Assembly (NCBI GenBank): GCA_009886205.1
Contig: QXZU01000117.1
Location: 1-33,326 of the forward strand
Source: K189A clade bacterium
GTDB lineage: Bacteria > Pseudomonadota > Gammaproteobacteria > Pseudomonadales > Azotimanducaceae
Direction of reading: 5' to 3'
DNA length: 33,326 nt
The notes below the pieces were generated by a model. That model saw nothing but the letters and a program-made list of their open reading frames with translations. It did not search any database and had not been told where the DNA came from. Both the position numbers and the translations under genes were made by a program. Below, in pieces: positions 16,896-25,952 of this stretch (the stretch's first letter is position 1; each line of letters begins with the position of its first letter).

Positions 16896-17059
16896 GGCAA
16901 GTTGCGGTCAAAGTTGATGTATTTGGCCCTATAGCGTGGGATTTGCACAAAGATTGGGGAAATTGTCCCATTCCATCTTGAGGTTGGGTTATAAGGTGTT
17001 CGACAATCGCGCTACCGCGCTGCCAGTAACAACAATCACATGCCCTGGACACCCGCACC

Positions 17060-17686
17060 ATGTCTTCACAAATAATACTCGGATCATCGTCCAAATATCG
17101 CGCTCAGGCACTCAGAACCCTAGGCCTAGAACTAGATAGAGATTTCAACCAGCGATCACCAAACGTGGATGAAACGCCCAAGCCTATGGAATCGGCCCAG
17201 GCAATTGCGTCGCGCTTAGCCTTGGCTAAAGCAAAAGAAATTGCACTCAACAACCCGGGCAAAGTCATCATAGGATCTGATCAAACGGGCGTTTGCGGCG
17301 ATCGTATTTTAGAAAAACCGGGTACGGTGGAAGCAGCTATTGAATCCCTCACCTATTGCAGCGGCAAAACCGCAGTCTTTTACACTGGCTTAGCCATTTA
17401 TCAGTCCAGTGTTCAGCAGCAAAACAGTGAGGGCGACAAATACACCTTGGATGTAGAAGCAACTCACCTGCAATTTCGCACACTGACAGCGGCGCAAATC
17501 ACCAAGTACGTTGAATTAGATAAGCCACTGGATTGCGCAGGTGCCTTCAAGGCGGAAGGCTTGGGTATTGCTTTGTTCGAATCTATAAAAGCCGACGACC
17601 CAAGCGCCCTAATTGGCTTACCGTTGATCCGCCTGGTTTCTCGACTACAAGAGTTTGGCATAAACATACTGCCCCACTCGCGCTAA
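17060..17686 (+). CDS. maf: Maf-family nucleotide pyrophosphatase (YceF-like)
   Basis: A 208-residue Maf/Ham1-fold protein that hydrolyses modified or non-canonical nucleoside triphosphates. Visible motifs: the N-terminal LGSSSKYRAQAL, the catalytic acidic residue Asp74 in GSDQTG, and a C-terminal GAFKAEGLGIALFESI segment. The GSDQ form resembles the m7GTP-preferring YceF group rather than the dTTP/UTP-preferring YhdE group, but this is inference. The gene is divergent from yceD, its standard neighbour. The sppA gene found between maf and rluC in many relatives is absent. Confidence 0.9.
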   Translation: MSSQIILGSSSKYRAQALRTLGLELDRDFNQRSPNVDETPKPMESAQAIASRLALAKAKEIALNNPGKVIIGSDQTGVCGDRILEKPGTVEAAIESLTYCSGKTAVFYTGLAIYQSSVQQQNSEGDKYTLDVEATHLQFRTLTAAQITKYVELDKPLDCAGAFKAEGLGIALFESIKADDPSALIGLPLIRLVSRLQEFGINILPHSR

Positions 17687-17780
17687 CCACTGCGGCTAAC
17701 TTGGACGCCTGCCCTGAAAAGATTTGGCACATCTAGCCGGGCATTTCAGGCCGACCAACTCAAGCTGCCCAAACACCGGC

Positions 17781-18686
17781 TTATTTCGATTCTAAAGCGC
17801 GCCAGATCGATGCCATTTCTTCTTCGATCGGCGCGGAAATATCTAGTCGATCAGAACCAAAGGGCACCATCAACCTAGACGAGTGCAGGCATAACCGAGA
17901 CACTTCAATCGCGTTTGCGCCGCCATATTTAGAATCGCCGAGAATCGCATGCTGCTGAGACTGTGCGTGCACTCTAATCTGGTGAGTTCTACCCGTGTGT
18001 AAACTTGCAGACAATAAGGTGGCCTTGGGAGCCGCGCCGACGATTTCAAAGTCCGTCCGAGCCGTTTGCCCGGTACCATCGACTCTGACTCGGCGTTCAC
18101 CGGAAGATGTCTCAAACCGCTTAAGGCGGTGATGAATACTTCTGCAATCTCGAGGCCAAACGCCATCAACAATAAGGTGATATTTTTTCTTCACCACTCG
18201 CTCGCGGAAGGCCTCTTGAGCCACCTTGAGCACGCTGCGTTTTTTGCACATCAATAAGCAGCCCGATGTGTCACGGTCAATGCGGTGGGCCAACTCCAGC
18301 CTAGGTTGGTTGCGCATAACTCTAAACATTTCGATCACGCCTGAAGTAATTGAACTGCCGCCATGTACCGCAAACCCCGGCGGTTTGTTGATGACAATCA
18401 AATCGTCATCCTCAAACAAAATACACTGCTCCAATATATCGACGGTATCCCCGGTCATTTGCACTGGCGCTTGCTCACGACTTCGAACCGGCGGGACCCG
18501 CACACGGTCGTTCAGCGCTAGCCGATAGGTTGGCTTGATGCGGCCACCGTTCACGCGCACCTCGCCTTTTCGTAAAATCCGGTAGATTTTGGTCCTTGGC
18601 ACACCTTTCAAGTGGCGTAACAAAAAATTGTCAATGCGCTGACCTACGTCGTCGACATTCACAATATCCAAATATGTCACTTCCAT
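17781..18686 (-). CDS. rluC: 23S rRNA pseudouridine synthase RluC
   Basis: A 301-residue RluA-family pseudouridine synthase with an N-terminal S4 RNA-binding domain (about residues 15-75) and a catalytic domain with Asp137 in HRIDRDTSG. The later motifs HHRLKRFET and LHTGRTHQIRVH are present. Placement divergent from rne indicates RluC, which modifies 23S rRNA positions 955, 2504 and 2580 in E. coli. AAGG eight bases before the ATG supports the start. Confidence 0.93.
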   Translation of the reverse strand: MEVTYLDIVNVDDVGQRIDNFLLRHLKGVPRTKIYRILRKGEVRVNGGRIKPTYRLALNDRVRVPPVRSREQAPVQMTGDTVDILEQCILFEDDDLIVINKPPGFAVHGGSSITSGVIEMFRVMRNQPRLELAHRIDRDTSGCLLMCKKRSVLKVAQEAFRERVVKKKYHLIVDGVWPRDCRSIHHRLKRFETSSGERRVRVDGTGQTARTDFEIVGAAPKATLLSASLHTGRTHQIRVHAQSQQHAILGDSKYGGANAIEVSRLCLHSSRLMVPFGSDRLDISAPIEEEMASIWRALESK

Positions 18687-18890
18687 TAAGAGCGCCTTAT
18701 AGAGAAAAAAACTAATCGTTTGAAGGGTTTAGCAAACACTGTTACCATCCATCCGAGATTTTACATGGAAGGTTAGTTTACAGCTTGAGTGACGATGTGC
18801 ATCTGCAATATGCAAATGGATTTTATCGCTAAAGCAGTAATTGCTTGTAACGTGTGTATATCGGCTAAAACAGGCCCTCTTTCTTCGCTC

Positions 18891-19016
18891 GAAAGACTTA
18901 GTTAGAAAGGCTTAGTTAGAAAGGCTTAGTTAGAAAGGCTTAGTTAGAAAAGCTTGGTTAGAAAGACTTTGATTAAAAAGACCTTGTTTAAAAAGACTTT
19001 GTTTAAAAGAACTTTT
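18891..19016. repeat. 14-15 bp tandem array upstream of rne
   Basis: The unit GAAAGGCTTAGTTA has copies at 18891, 18905, 18919, 18933 and 18947 (14 bp each). Copies at 18961, 18976 and 18991 are 15 bp and more diverged (AAAAGACTTTGTTTA), followed by a partial copy. Three central copies are identical. Confidence 0.92.
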
Positions 19017-19207
19017 GCAGGAACCTTTTGGCCATGCCTAATGACTCAGCAGTACATGTTAGGTAGGTGAAGGCTTGGTATACGGCAGCTACGTGACAAA
19101 TTTGGACTGAGACCCAGCATTATTAGGGGCTCATAGAACATCAGAATAAGAAATAAAATGTCTTATTCAAGATTTAGGCCTTTGAGAGAAGTTCTCTTAG
19201 ACCACTC

Positions 19208-19258
19208 TTAGAACGCTTTTTAAATAGCGTTCTAATTTAACGAGGTGCCTAAGGCACC
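19208..19258 (+). promoter_or_regulatory. Tandem hairpins in the rne leader
   Basis: TTAGAACGCT (19208-19217) and AGCGTTCTAA (19226-19235) form a perfect 10 bp stem with an AU-rich eight-base loop. Nine bases on, GGTGCC/GGCACC (19244-19249 and 19253-19258) form a tight second stem. These are the strongest stems in the leader. Confidence 0.65.
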
Positions 19259-19852
19259 AATATATTCGACGAAATAGTGATTGCATCAGGGCAGACATGC
19301 CATAGCCTGATGACGAAAGCGACTTAAGAGCTGCATTTTGGCGTTTGGCTTATTTGCCGACGCATAAAATGGTCATATTGATAATTGGCCGGTCGTAGAA
19401 GAGCGCGGATTAGTATCCGCAGAGATTACAGAATAATGATATTAGCGGTTCGAGCAGGTAGCCTGCCGAATCCCAGAAAAAGAAAGCGTAACGACGAAAA
19501 TATAAAGACGAGAAAGCTCAGCAGTCTGTGGTTTAAGCCCACGTTAAATTGCTCTGAGCATAAGGATCGTCAAGAGATCGCCCACGTCAGCATATGCGCC
19601 TCGCATTACAGGAGGTATTAGCATACGGTGATTTAGCGCATAGAAGCACTAGGCCTTTAACAATACGGCTTTAAGTAAGTGCGCTATGTGAGTTTAAGCG
19701 ACATATTGAATCGAAGCGCCTCACCGGACCTAGATTAATCTAAGCCGGTCATATCACTGCAATCCCACCTCGTACCCCACTATAACGTCCAAAAAATGTG
19801 CCGAGCTCAGAATATGGCAATTGAGCATCAGCTCTTACAGGACTTATGACAA

Positions 19853-22783
19853 ATGAAAAGAATGCTAATCAATGCAAGACAACCCGAAGAGGTTCGGATT
19901 GCGCTTGTTGATGGACAAAAACTCTATGACCTAGATGTCGACAACGTCGCCAGGGAACAGAAAAAATCCAGCATCTACAAAGCAAAAATCACCCGTGTAG
20001 AGCCTAGTCTAGAGGCGGCTTTTGTCGACTTCGGATCAGAAAGACATGGTTTTTTACCGCTGAAAGAAATCTCTCGAGAATATTTCAAAAAGAAAGGTGG
20101 CGGTCGCTCACCCATCCAAGAACTCGTTGGCGAAGGCCAAGAAATATTGGTTCAGGTTGAAAAGGAAGAGCGCGGCAACAAGGGCGCAGCCCTTACCACT
20201 TTTTTAAGCCTAGCCGGCCGCTACATGGTCCTCATGCCGAACAACCCGCGAGCTGGCGGCATATCCCGTCGTATCGAAGGTGAGGAAAGAGACCAATTAC
20301 GCGACGCGTTAGCACAAATTGAAATTCCAGATGGCATGGGCGTCATCGTTCGCACCGCCGGCGTTGGCCGCAGCTCAGAAGAGCTGAACTGGGACTTAAA
20401 CTATCTCTTGCAGCTATGGCAAGCCATACAAAATGCAGACGAGACAGAACCCACACCTTCGCTCCTGTACCAAGAAAACAGCGCCGTCATTCGAGCAATT
20501 AGAGACAACTTACGCGCAGATATCGGCGAAGTCCTTATTGAAGGCGATGCGGCATTTGAAGAGGCTTCGGCATTCATCGCTCAGGTAATGCCTCACTATG
20601 CAGATAAAGTAAAAGCGTACGATGATTCAATTCCGCTATTCAGCCGCTACCAAATCGAGAGCCAAATTGAGACGGCTTATGAACACACGGTTAAATTGCC
20701 CGCCGGTGGCAGTATCGTAATTGACCCCACTGAAGCCCTTGTTTCTATTGATATCAACTCTGCTCGCGCTACCAAGGGCCATGATATTGAAGAAACTGCC
20801 CTCAATACCAACCTTGAGGCAGCGGATGAAATAGCAAGACAACTGCGCATACGTGACATTGGCGGCCTGGTCGTTATCGACTTCATTGACATGATGAACC
20901 CCAAAAATCAGCGTGCAGTTGAAAACCGCATGCGCAACGCACTAGAAACCGACAGAGCGCGCATTCAGACAGGCCGTATTTCTCGCTTCGGTCTGATGGA
21001 AATGAGCCGCCAGCGTTTACGCCCCTCATTAGAAGAAATAAGCACTGGACTATGCCCTCGCTGTAATGGCCAAGGCCGGATCAGAGACACAAAGTCACTG
21101 GCATTAGCCATTCTTAGAGTCTTGGAAGAGGAATCTCTGAAGGAGCGCAGCGCAGTTATTCGCGTGCAAGTGCCATTGGCTATTGGCGCATTTTTGCTTA
21201 ATGAAAAGCGTGGCGACTTAGCAACAATTGAACAACACACCGGTACGCATATTGTCATTATTCCAAATACTAATTTGGAAACACCCCACTACCTTGTTGA
21301 ACGTCTCCGCGATGATCACGTAGAGGGCGAAGGCGAAGTACCCAGCAATGTGCTTTCAGACCTTGCTAATCAGGCCCAGCAGCAAGAAATCCCAACAGAT
21401 ACGGCATTGCCTGCGAAACCTCAAGCCGCTGTTAAAACACAAATTCAAACTGCGCCTCCCGCGCCCGCTGAAGTTGCGGCGAAAGCCGAACCTAAGCCCT
21501 CAACACCGAGTCTATTTAAACGCATAGTCAGCAGCTTGTTCTCTGACGAAGCAGCGGTAGAAGAGCAACCTGGGCGTAAACCTACGCCCAGTGGTCGAGA
21601 TGGCGGTAGAGACGGCAATCGCGACAACAATCGTGACAGTAATCGCGACAGCAATCGTGAAAATGGTGGGCGCAATCGCCGCCGTAACGACGACGATCGC
21701 AAAACAGAAGGCCGTCAAAGAAAGGACAGTAACGGTCAAGATAATCGCTCAAAGCGCGGCCAGTCTGATGACACAAAGCGAGACGACAACCGCAAAGGCG
21801 AGCATAAATCAGATGAGCGCTCAAATAGAGACTCAAATCGCGAGGAGCGCCGTAGCCCGCGCCGTGAGGACAAGCGCCGTGGAGAAAATCGCCGCGACGA
21901 CACTTCAGAGCAAAGCAAAAAACCAGCCGCAAAAAAGGAATCTAAGCCTTTCGTAGTTGTGCCTAAAGAAGAGCGTCAACCTTCGGAAGAAACTTTAGCC
22001 AAGAGTAAACGGCAGCCGCTTCGAGATCGTTCAGCGCCACCGCGCAATAGCGAAATTAAAACCCCCATTAGCAAAGTGGACAGCGGCCAAGCCGATGAAA
22101 AATCAAAAGCTGTCGCGACCAAGGCCACCACTGAGAGTCAGGCTGATAAAGCTCAGGCAAACTCTGCCAAGCAAGAGCAAGCTAGCAAAGAGCCGCGTGG
22201 AAGAGCCAGCAATGATCCACGGAATCGTGGCGCAAAAGCCTCTGCAAATACAAACGACAACAGCGAGTCTAAAGATGAGTTAGCAGCTAACTCTGCCGAA
22301 ATGCCAGAAGTCAGCCATTCCCCAGCAACAGCCGATGTTACTGAAAGCACTGTAGAAACACAGGACGCGAGCAATGACAGCGTAGCTGAAGTAGTCGCAG
22401 AGGTGATGGAAGCTAAAGCTGAGGTTGAGGTTGAGGTTGAGGCTGAAGCAGAAACAGAAACAGAGACTCAAAACGCAGCAGCGGTAGAGTCACAAAATGT
22501 TGTCGAAGAAGAGGCATCAGAGGAAGCACCGGTAACACCGACAGACAAAACCAACACGCCCTCCGAGGCTGTTGTTGAGGAGGCTGAAAAGGTTAAGGAA
22601 GAAGCTAAAGAACCTGAGCCAAGCACAGCAACTGCGCCTGCCCGAGCGCCAGGACGAGCGTCCAACGACCCGCGTGAAGTCAAACGGCGGGAGCGCGAAA
22701 ACGCGCTACGCAAGCAAGGCGTTTTAATACAGCCGCAGAGCAATAGTTCTCAGGAAAGCAGCGACGGTTCCAGCTCTAGCTGA
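19853..22783 (+). CDS. rne: Ribonuclease E
   Basis: A 976-residue endoribonuclease that starts most mRNA decay and processes rRNA and tRNA. The S1 domain is at about residues 36-120. The DNase I-like catalytic site has Asp300 (SIDINSAR) and Asp343 (VIDFIDM), equal to E. coli Asp303 and Asp346. The Zn-link is Cys401/Cys404 (CPRC). From about residue 540 the protein is a disordered scaffold: an Arg/Asp/Asn-rich RNA-binding block (about 580-700), a highly acidic block with repeated Glu-Val and Glu-Thr (about 840-870), and two SNDPR motifs (787-790 and 938-941), like those repeated in pseudomonad RNase E scaffolds. The tail is Ser-rich and overlaps murB antiparallel by 34 bases. Confidence 0.97.
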   Translation: MKRMLINARQPEEVRIALVDGQKLYDLDVDNVAREQKKSSIYKAKITRVEPSLEAAFVDFGSERHGFLPLKEISREYFKKKGGGRSPIQELVGEGQEILVQVEKEERGNKGAALTTFLSLAGRYMVLMPNNPRAGGISRRIEGEERDQLRDALAQIEIPDGMGVIVRTAGVGRSSEELNWDLNYLLQLWQAIQNADETEPTPSLLYQENSAVIRAIRDNLRADIGEVLIEGDAAFEEASAFIAQVMPHYADKVKAYDDSIPLFSRYQIESQIETAYEHTVKLPAGGSIVIDPTEALVSIDINSARATKGHDIEETALNTNLEAADEIARQLRIRDIGGLVVIDFIDMMNPKNQRAVENRMRNALETDRARIQTGRISRFGLMEMSRQRLRPSLEEISTGLCPRCNGQGRIRDTKSLALAILRVLEEESLKERSAVIRVQVPLAIGAFLLNEKRGDLATIEQHTGTHIVIIPNTNLETPHYLVERLRDDHVEGEGEVPSNVLSDLANQAQQQEIPTDTALPAKPQAAVKTQIQTAPPAPAEVAAKAEPKPSTPSLFKRIVSSLFSDEAAVEEQPGRKPTPSGRDGGRDGNRDNNRDSNRDSNRENGGRNRRRNDDDRKTEGRQRKDSNGQDNRSKRGQSDDTKRDDNRKGEHKSDERSNRDSNREERRSPRREDKRRGENRRDDTSEQSKKPAAKKESKPFVVVPKEERQPSEETLAKSKRQPLRDRSAPPRNSEIKTPISKVDSGQADEKSKAVATKATTESQADKAQANSAKQEQASKEPRGRASNDPRNRGAKASANTNDNSESKDELAANSAEMPEVSHSPATADVTESTVETQDASNDSVAEVVAEVMEAKAEVEVEVEAEAETETETQNAAAVESQNVVEEEASEEAPVTPTDKTNTPSEAVVEEAEKVKEEAKEPEPSTATAPARAPGRASNDPREVKRRERENALRKQGVLIQPQSNSSQESSDGSSSS

Positions 22784-23745
22784 ACCTGATATTGCTCGAA
22801 CACACTGTGAGCGACATCCTTGGCGAAGCTGAGGATGTCTGCACACTGAGCGCCGCCAAAATTAACAATGACTAAAGGTTGCTGCGACCAGCAGCCTACA
22901 TCGCCCTGCCGAACACCCTTCCAACCACCGCGATCAATCAATTGCGCTGCAGACAACTTATAACCCTGACCATGGACAAAGGCTTTAAAGCCCAGTGCTT
23001 GCATCGCGCGCGCCACCTCGATAGTGACAATAGGGTTTTTAAAAAAACTGCCTACGTTCGCGAATTCCGCAGGATCTGGAAGCTTGCCCCGACGCAGCGC
23101 AATAACGCAATCCGCAACCTCTTGGGGACTAGGTTCTGCGACAGGCAAACCTTGCAGTACACGCTGCAACTCAGGATAGCTGTTTTCAATAACAGGCAAC
23201 TTGGAGAGTCGAAACACAACAGAGACAATGGTCCAATCTGGCTGAGCCTTAAAAACGCTCGAACGGTAGGCAAATTGACAATCCTTTTGCGCTATCTGGC
23301 GGCTCTCGCGCAAGCCATCGACAATATTTACGCCAACAATCAGTTGTGCAACCTCTACCCCATAAGCACCTATATTCTGCACAGGCGCCGCGCCAACTGA
23401 GCCCGGAATTAGCGCTAAATTTTCTAAGCCAAACCAGCCTCGGCTCAAGCTTTCCATGACCAGTTCATGCCAAACTACGCCGGCGCCCACCTCAACTAAC
23501 ACAGACTCCGAGGATTCCTCTACGACATTAATGCCTTCGATGCGCATGGAGCAGACAAGACCAGCGACTTTAGGCTGCAAAATCACATTAGAACCTGCAC
23601 CCAGACAAGTCATCGACAAGTTGTTCTTTTCGGCGAAGTCCTGAGCTGCGGCAACGTCTGTTAGCTGTTCAATTGCCCCCCCCCACTGAGCGCGAGAGGT
23701 AAGACCAAACGTGTTCTCAAGAGGATATTCAGGTTGGATATTCAA
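22750..23745 (-). CDS. murB: UDP-N-acetylenolpyruvoylglucosamine reductase
   Basis: A 331-residue FAD enzyme that completes UDP-MurNAc synthesis for peptidoglycan. FAD and substrate motifs: [31 protein letters not shown], catalytic Ser233 in NVGSFFKNP, and Glu326 in the C-terminal LELEP; E. coli uses Ser229 and Glu325. It is a type I MurB, as in E. coli. The start is a TTG that overlaps the alkB stop (TTTTGA), so it probably depends on coupling to alkB; no ATG is available near the conserved N-terminus. Its last 34 bases, including the Glu326 codon, are antiparallel to the end of rne. Confidence 0.93.
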   Translation of the reverse strand: MNIQPEYPLENTFGLTSRAQWGGAIEQLTDVAAAQDFAEKNNLSMTCLGAGSNVILQPKVAGLVCSMRIEGINVVEESSESVLVEVGAGVVWHELVMESLSRGWFGLENLALIPGSVGAAPVQNIGAYGVEVAQLIVGVNIVDGLRESRQIAQKDCQFAYRSSVFKAQPDWTIVSVVFRLSKLPVIENSYPELQRVLQGLPVAEPSPQEVADCVIALRRGKLPDPAEFANVGSFFKNPIVTIEVARAMQALGFKAFVHGQGYKLSAAQLIDRGGWKGVRQGDVGCWSQQPLVIVNFGGAQCADILSFAKDVAHSVFEQYQVQLELEPSLLS

Positions 23746-24290
23746 AACGCTAGATTCCGAAATGTTAGATTAATTCGCACACCCACCGGGCGTTTTGTAG
23801 CGCGCAAACAATGCCGCTGGCGGCCGTCAAAGAAGAGCAATGATCCATTGGCCAAATCCACGCTCTCCCGCACCCCTTCAGCCCCAGAGTCAGCACTTAG
23901 GTCTATGGCAAAGCGCCTGACTGCGCCAACGCTCAACGATGCAATTTTGCCCGCACAACCTACCTCATCGTCCCTGTGCCAGCCCATATATTGACTGCCA
24001 TCTACATACTTATTCATGAGCAAAAAGTTAAACGGCTGATTTAAAGCCTCCTGAATACGATCTCTGAGCGCGGCTAGTGGCTCGGGCCAGCCCTTGGTTC
24101 TATGATCTAGCTGGGTGTACCTGTAGTTGAGACCCGCATCGCCACACCAAGCTATTTCCCGCGGTGCTAACACCTCTCTCCCGTAAATTTTGAACTGCTC
24201 CTGTTGCCATGTGACCTGCGATGAGCTGAGCAACCAATGTTCAAGCACTTGGGCTTCAGATTCCTCTATAAAATTTGATATGAGATTCAC
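23742..24290 (-). CDS. AlkB-like 2-oxoglutarate/Fe(II) dioxygenase
   Basis: A 182-residue dioxygenase of the AlkB family, closest in length and motifs to the ALKBH2/ALKBH3-like bacterial group that removes methyl lesions from nucleic-acid bases. Iron ligands His105 and Asp107 (GWHRDDE) and His160 (RQRHCLRAT) are present, as is the RINLTFR motif (172-178) that binds 2-oxoglutarate. The start is a GTG with no clear ribosome site, 71 bases from the divergent SDR gene. Its stop overlaps the murB start. Nothing nearby points to an Ada-type adaptive response. Confidence 0.9.
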   Translation of the reverse strand: MNLISNFIEESEAQVLEHWLLSSSQVTWQQEQFKIYGREVLAPREIAWCGDAGLNYRYTQLDHRTKGWPEPLAALRDRIQEALNQPFNFLLMNKYVDGSQYMGWHRDDEVGCAGKIASLSVGAVRRFAIDLSADSGAEGVRESVDLANGSLLFFDGRQRHCLRATKRPVGVRINLTFRNLAF

Positions 24291-24350
24291 AGGCGATGGC
24301 TGATTCCGTAAAAGCTTAGGGTATACTAGCGGACTGATTGAAACTAACTA

Positions 24351-24355
24351 AAGGA
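24351..24355 (+). promoter_or_regulatory. Ribosome binding site that sets the SDR GTG start
   Basis: AAGGA is six bases before the GTG at 24362. The ATG at 24360 is out of frame and runs straight into a stop. A possible -10 box TATACT is at 24322-24327, without a good -35. Confidence 0.8.
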
Positions 24356-24361
24356 ATTCAT

Positions 24362-25129
24362 GTGAATATCCAAGGAAAAGTCGCTGTCATTACTGGCGGC
24401 GCATCCGGTCTCGGCAGAGCCAGTGCAGAAATGATCATCGCTAATGGCGGTAAAGTTGCGATTCTAGATCTGAATGAAGATTTAGCAAATGCTACAGCAA
24501 AAGAACTTGGCGACGCGAAAGCCTACCAAGTAAACGTTACCGATGACGCATCCGTAACAGCTGCGATCAACCAAATCCATGAAGATTTTGGCGCGATCCA
24601 TATCAATGTGAATTGTGCGGGTATTGGCGCTGCTTCCAGAACCGTAGGCCGTGAAGGTGCTTTAGACATAGCGAAATTCAACTTTATCGTTCAAGTGAAC
24701 CTGATCGGTACATTCTCAGTTCTGAGTAAGTGTGCTGCGATCATGCAGTTGAACGAACCAGAAGGTGAAGCGTTAGAAAGAGGTGTTGTAATCAATACTG
24801 CATCGGTTGCAGCTTATGACGGCCAAATTGGCCAAGCAGCTTACTCGGCTAGTAAAGCCGGTGTTGCAGGCATGACTTTACCTATCGCTCGTGATTTATC
24901 TCGCCAAGGCGTACGCATCTGCACAATCGCACCTGGCATATTCAACACACCGATGATGGCGGGCGCACCTGATGCAGTAAGAGACCCACTAATCGATATG
25001 GTTCAGTACCCTAAGCGTTTGGGCCTACCCCCAGAATACGCGTCACTGACCAAGCAGATTGTAGAAAACTCCTATCTGAACGGCGAAACGATACGGCTAG
25101 ACGGCGGTATCCGTATGGCACCTAAGTAA
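24362..25129 (+). CDS. SDR dehydrogenase, 3-hydroxyacyl-CoA dehydrogenase type II-like
   Basis: A 255-residue short-chain dehydrogenase. The NAD motif is TGGASGLG (residues 11-18), with an acidic Leu-Asp-Leu stretch after strand 2, favouring NAD over NADP. NCAGIG follows, then the catalytic Ser in NTASVAAYDGQIGQ and Tyr/Lys in AAYSASKAG. Overall pattern, including the PGIFNTPMM and PKRLGLPPEYA segments, matches the HSD10/3-hydroxy-2-methylbutyryl-CoA dehydrogenase group of fatty-acid and isoleucine breakdown. The GTG start is chosen from its ribosome site. It stands alone between the divergent alkB-like gene and the convergent kdsB, and ends at a strong terminator. Confidence 0.88.
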   Translation: MNIQGKVAVITGGASGLGRASAEMIIANGGKVAILDLNEDLANATAKELGDAKAYQVNVTDDASVTAAINQIHEDFGAIHINVNCAGIGAASRTVGREGALDIAKFNFIVQVNLIGTFSVLSKCAAIMQLNEPEGEALERGVVINTASVAAYDGQIGQAAYSASKAGVAGMTLPIARDLSRQGVRICTIAPGIFNTPMMAGAPDAVRDPLIDMVQYPKRLGLPPEYASLTKQIVENSYLNGETIRLDGGIRMAPK

Positions 25130-25169
25130 CCTCAAATAGGTAACTTAGAACCCTAACAAGCGTTTTGCA

Positions 25170-25204
25170 TTGTGAGCAGGCATTACCTGCTCACAAATTC
25201 TTTT
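25170..25204 (+). terminator. Strong hairpin terminator between the SDR gene and kdsB
   Basis: An 11 bp perfect stem (25170-25180 with 25186-25196, core TGTGAGCAGG/CCTGCTCACA) has a five-base loop and is followed on the plus strand by TTCTTTTT. It ends the SDR transcript. The same stem covers the last codons of kdsB, whose TAA (25183-25185) lies in the loop; no T-run follows on that strand. Confidence 0.85.
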
Positions 25205-25950
25205 TGCACCCTAGCCAAATCTTCTGGTGTATCCACACCGCCCGGTACGCTTTGACTTACATCTAGCACCAGCAAATCTCTACCTGCCTCTATCCAGCGC
25301 AACTGTTCCAACTTTTCAATGCGTTCCAATCTGGACTCACCCAAATTGACAAAAGTTCGCAGCCCCGCGACCCTAAAACCATAGATACCAATATGCCGTC
25401 GGGCCACGTCGCTTTGCATAAAGGCATCAAACAATTCCTCATCGTCAATGGATTCGCGAGGGTAAGGTGTCGGAGCGCGAGAAAAATTAATTGCCCGCAA
25501 ACCGTCTCCAACCAACACCTTCACAACATTAGGGTCCAAAAAATCGCGCCTGTTTGTAATGGGTTCGGACAACGTCGCCATCTCGATATCTGCCCTAGCA
25601 ACCATTGCCTTAAACAAGTCATCTACAATTTGTGGCGGCAACATAGGTTCGTCGCCTTGAATATTGATCACAAGGTCTTCATCGCCCCAACCCATTTCAT
25701 CAGCTACTTGCATCACTCTGTCTGATCCAGAGGGGTGGTCTGCACGAGTCATTACCCCTTGATAGCCCGCGTCCGCAACCACATCCAACACACGCTGATC
25801 ATCCACCGCGACCACTACATCGTCAGCCATAGTGTTGCTGGCCAGCGCGGCCACGTGAACAATCATCGGTACGCCGTTGATAAGGGCCAAGGGTTTACCC
25901 GGCAATCGTGAAGAGGCGTATCTAGCCGGTATAACAACGTGCATGGCCAT
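25183..25950 (-). CDS. kdsB: 3-deoxy-manno-octulosonate cytidylyltransferase
   Basis: A 255-residue enzyme that activates Kdo as CMP-Kdo for transfer to lipid A. Motifs: IPARYASSRLPGKPL (residues 7-21), TRADHPSGSDRV, NIQGDEPMLPP, and HIGIYGFR. The ATG at 25950 is chosen because AGGAG (25958-25962) is seven bases away and gives the family length; the open frame upstream lies within the lpxK sequence. It starts two bases after the upstream stop, so is coupled to the MsbA-LpxK frame, and all three activities belong to lipid A/Kdo synthesis. The trm112 gene often found between lpxK and kdsB is absent. Confidence 0.95.
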   Translation of the reverse strand: MAMHVVIPARYASSRLPGKPLALINGVPMIVHVAALASNTMADDVVVAVDDQRVLDVVADAGYQGVMTRADHPSGSDRVMQVADEMGWGDEDLVINIQGDEPMLPPQIVDDLFKAMVARADIEMATLSEPITNRRDFLDPNVVKVLVGDGLRAINFSRAPTPYPRESIDDEELFDAFMQSDVARRHIGIYGFRVAGLRTFVNLGESRLERIEKLEQLRWIEAGRDLLVLDVSQSVPGGVDTPEDLARVQKEFVSR

Positions 25951-25952
25951 AA

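Larger units (their letters stand above)
18687..19852 (+). promoter_or_regulatory. rluC-rne intergenic region with long structured rne leader
   Basis: A 1166-base gap with no credible gene. From left to right it holds the tandem array at 18891-19016 and then a series of inverted repeats. Stems: 19144-19168 (7 bp), 19185-19197, 19208-19235 (10 bp), 19244-19258 (6 bp), 19284-19312 (7 bp plus inner 3 bp), 19341-19363, 19405-19420 (6 bp), 19447-19472 (6+5 bp), 19516-19559 (6 bp plus inner GTGG/CCAC), 19723-19749 (5 bp plus inner palindrome) and 19823-19834. In E. coli RNase E represses its own synthesis through a 361-base structured rne leader, so the same role is likely here. AGGA lies about ten bases before the rne ATG. 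The promoter was not identified. Confidence 0.75.

Noticed and set aside
16840-17094. 84-codon frame across the yceD-maf gap
   Set aside because: It overlaps the starts of both genes and the yceD promoter.
18891-19016. Possible CRISPR array
   Set aside because: Repeats are directly adjacent with no spacers and no cas genes are near; it is a simple tandem array.
19447-19472. tRNA T-arm-like GGTTCG sequence
   Set aside because: No acceptor, D or anticodon arms fit around it; it is one more leader hairpin.
19385-19621. 78-codon basic frame in the rne leader
   Set aside because: It runs through several perfect stems, has no ribosome site and no recognisable domain.
21591-21956. 121-codon frame inside rne
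   Set aside because: It is an out-of-frame reading of the Arg/Asn/Asp repeats of the RNase E scaffold.
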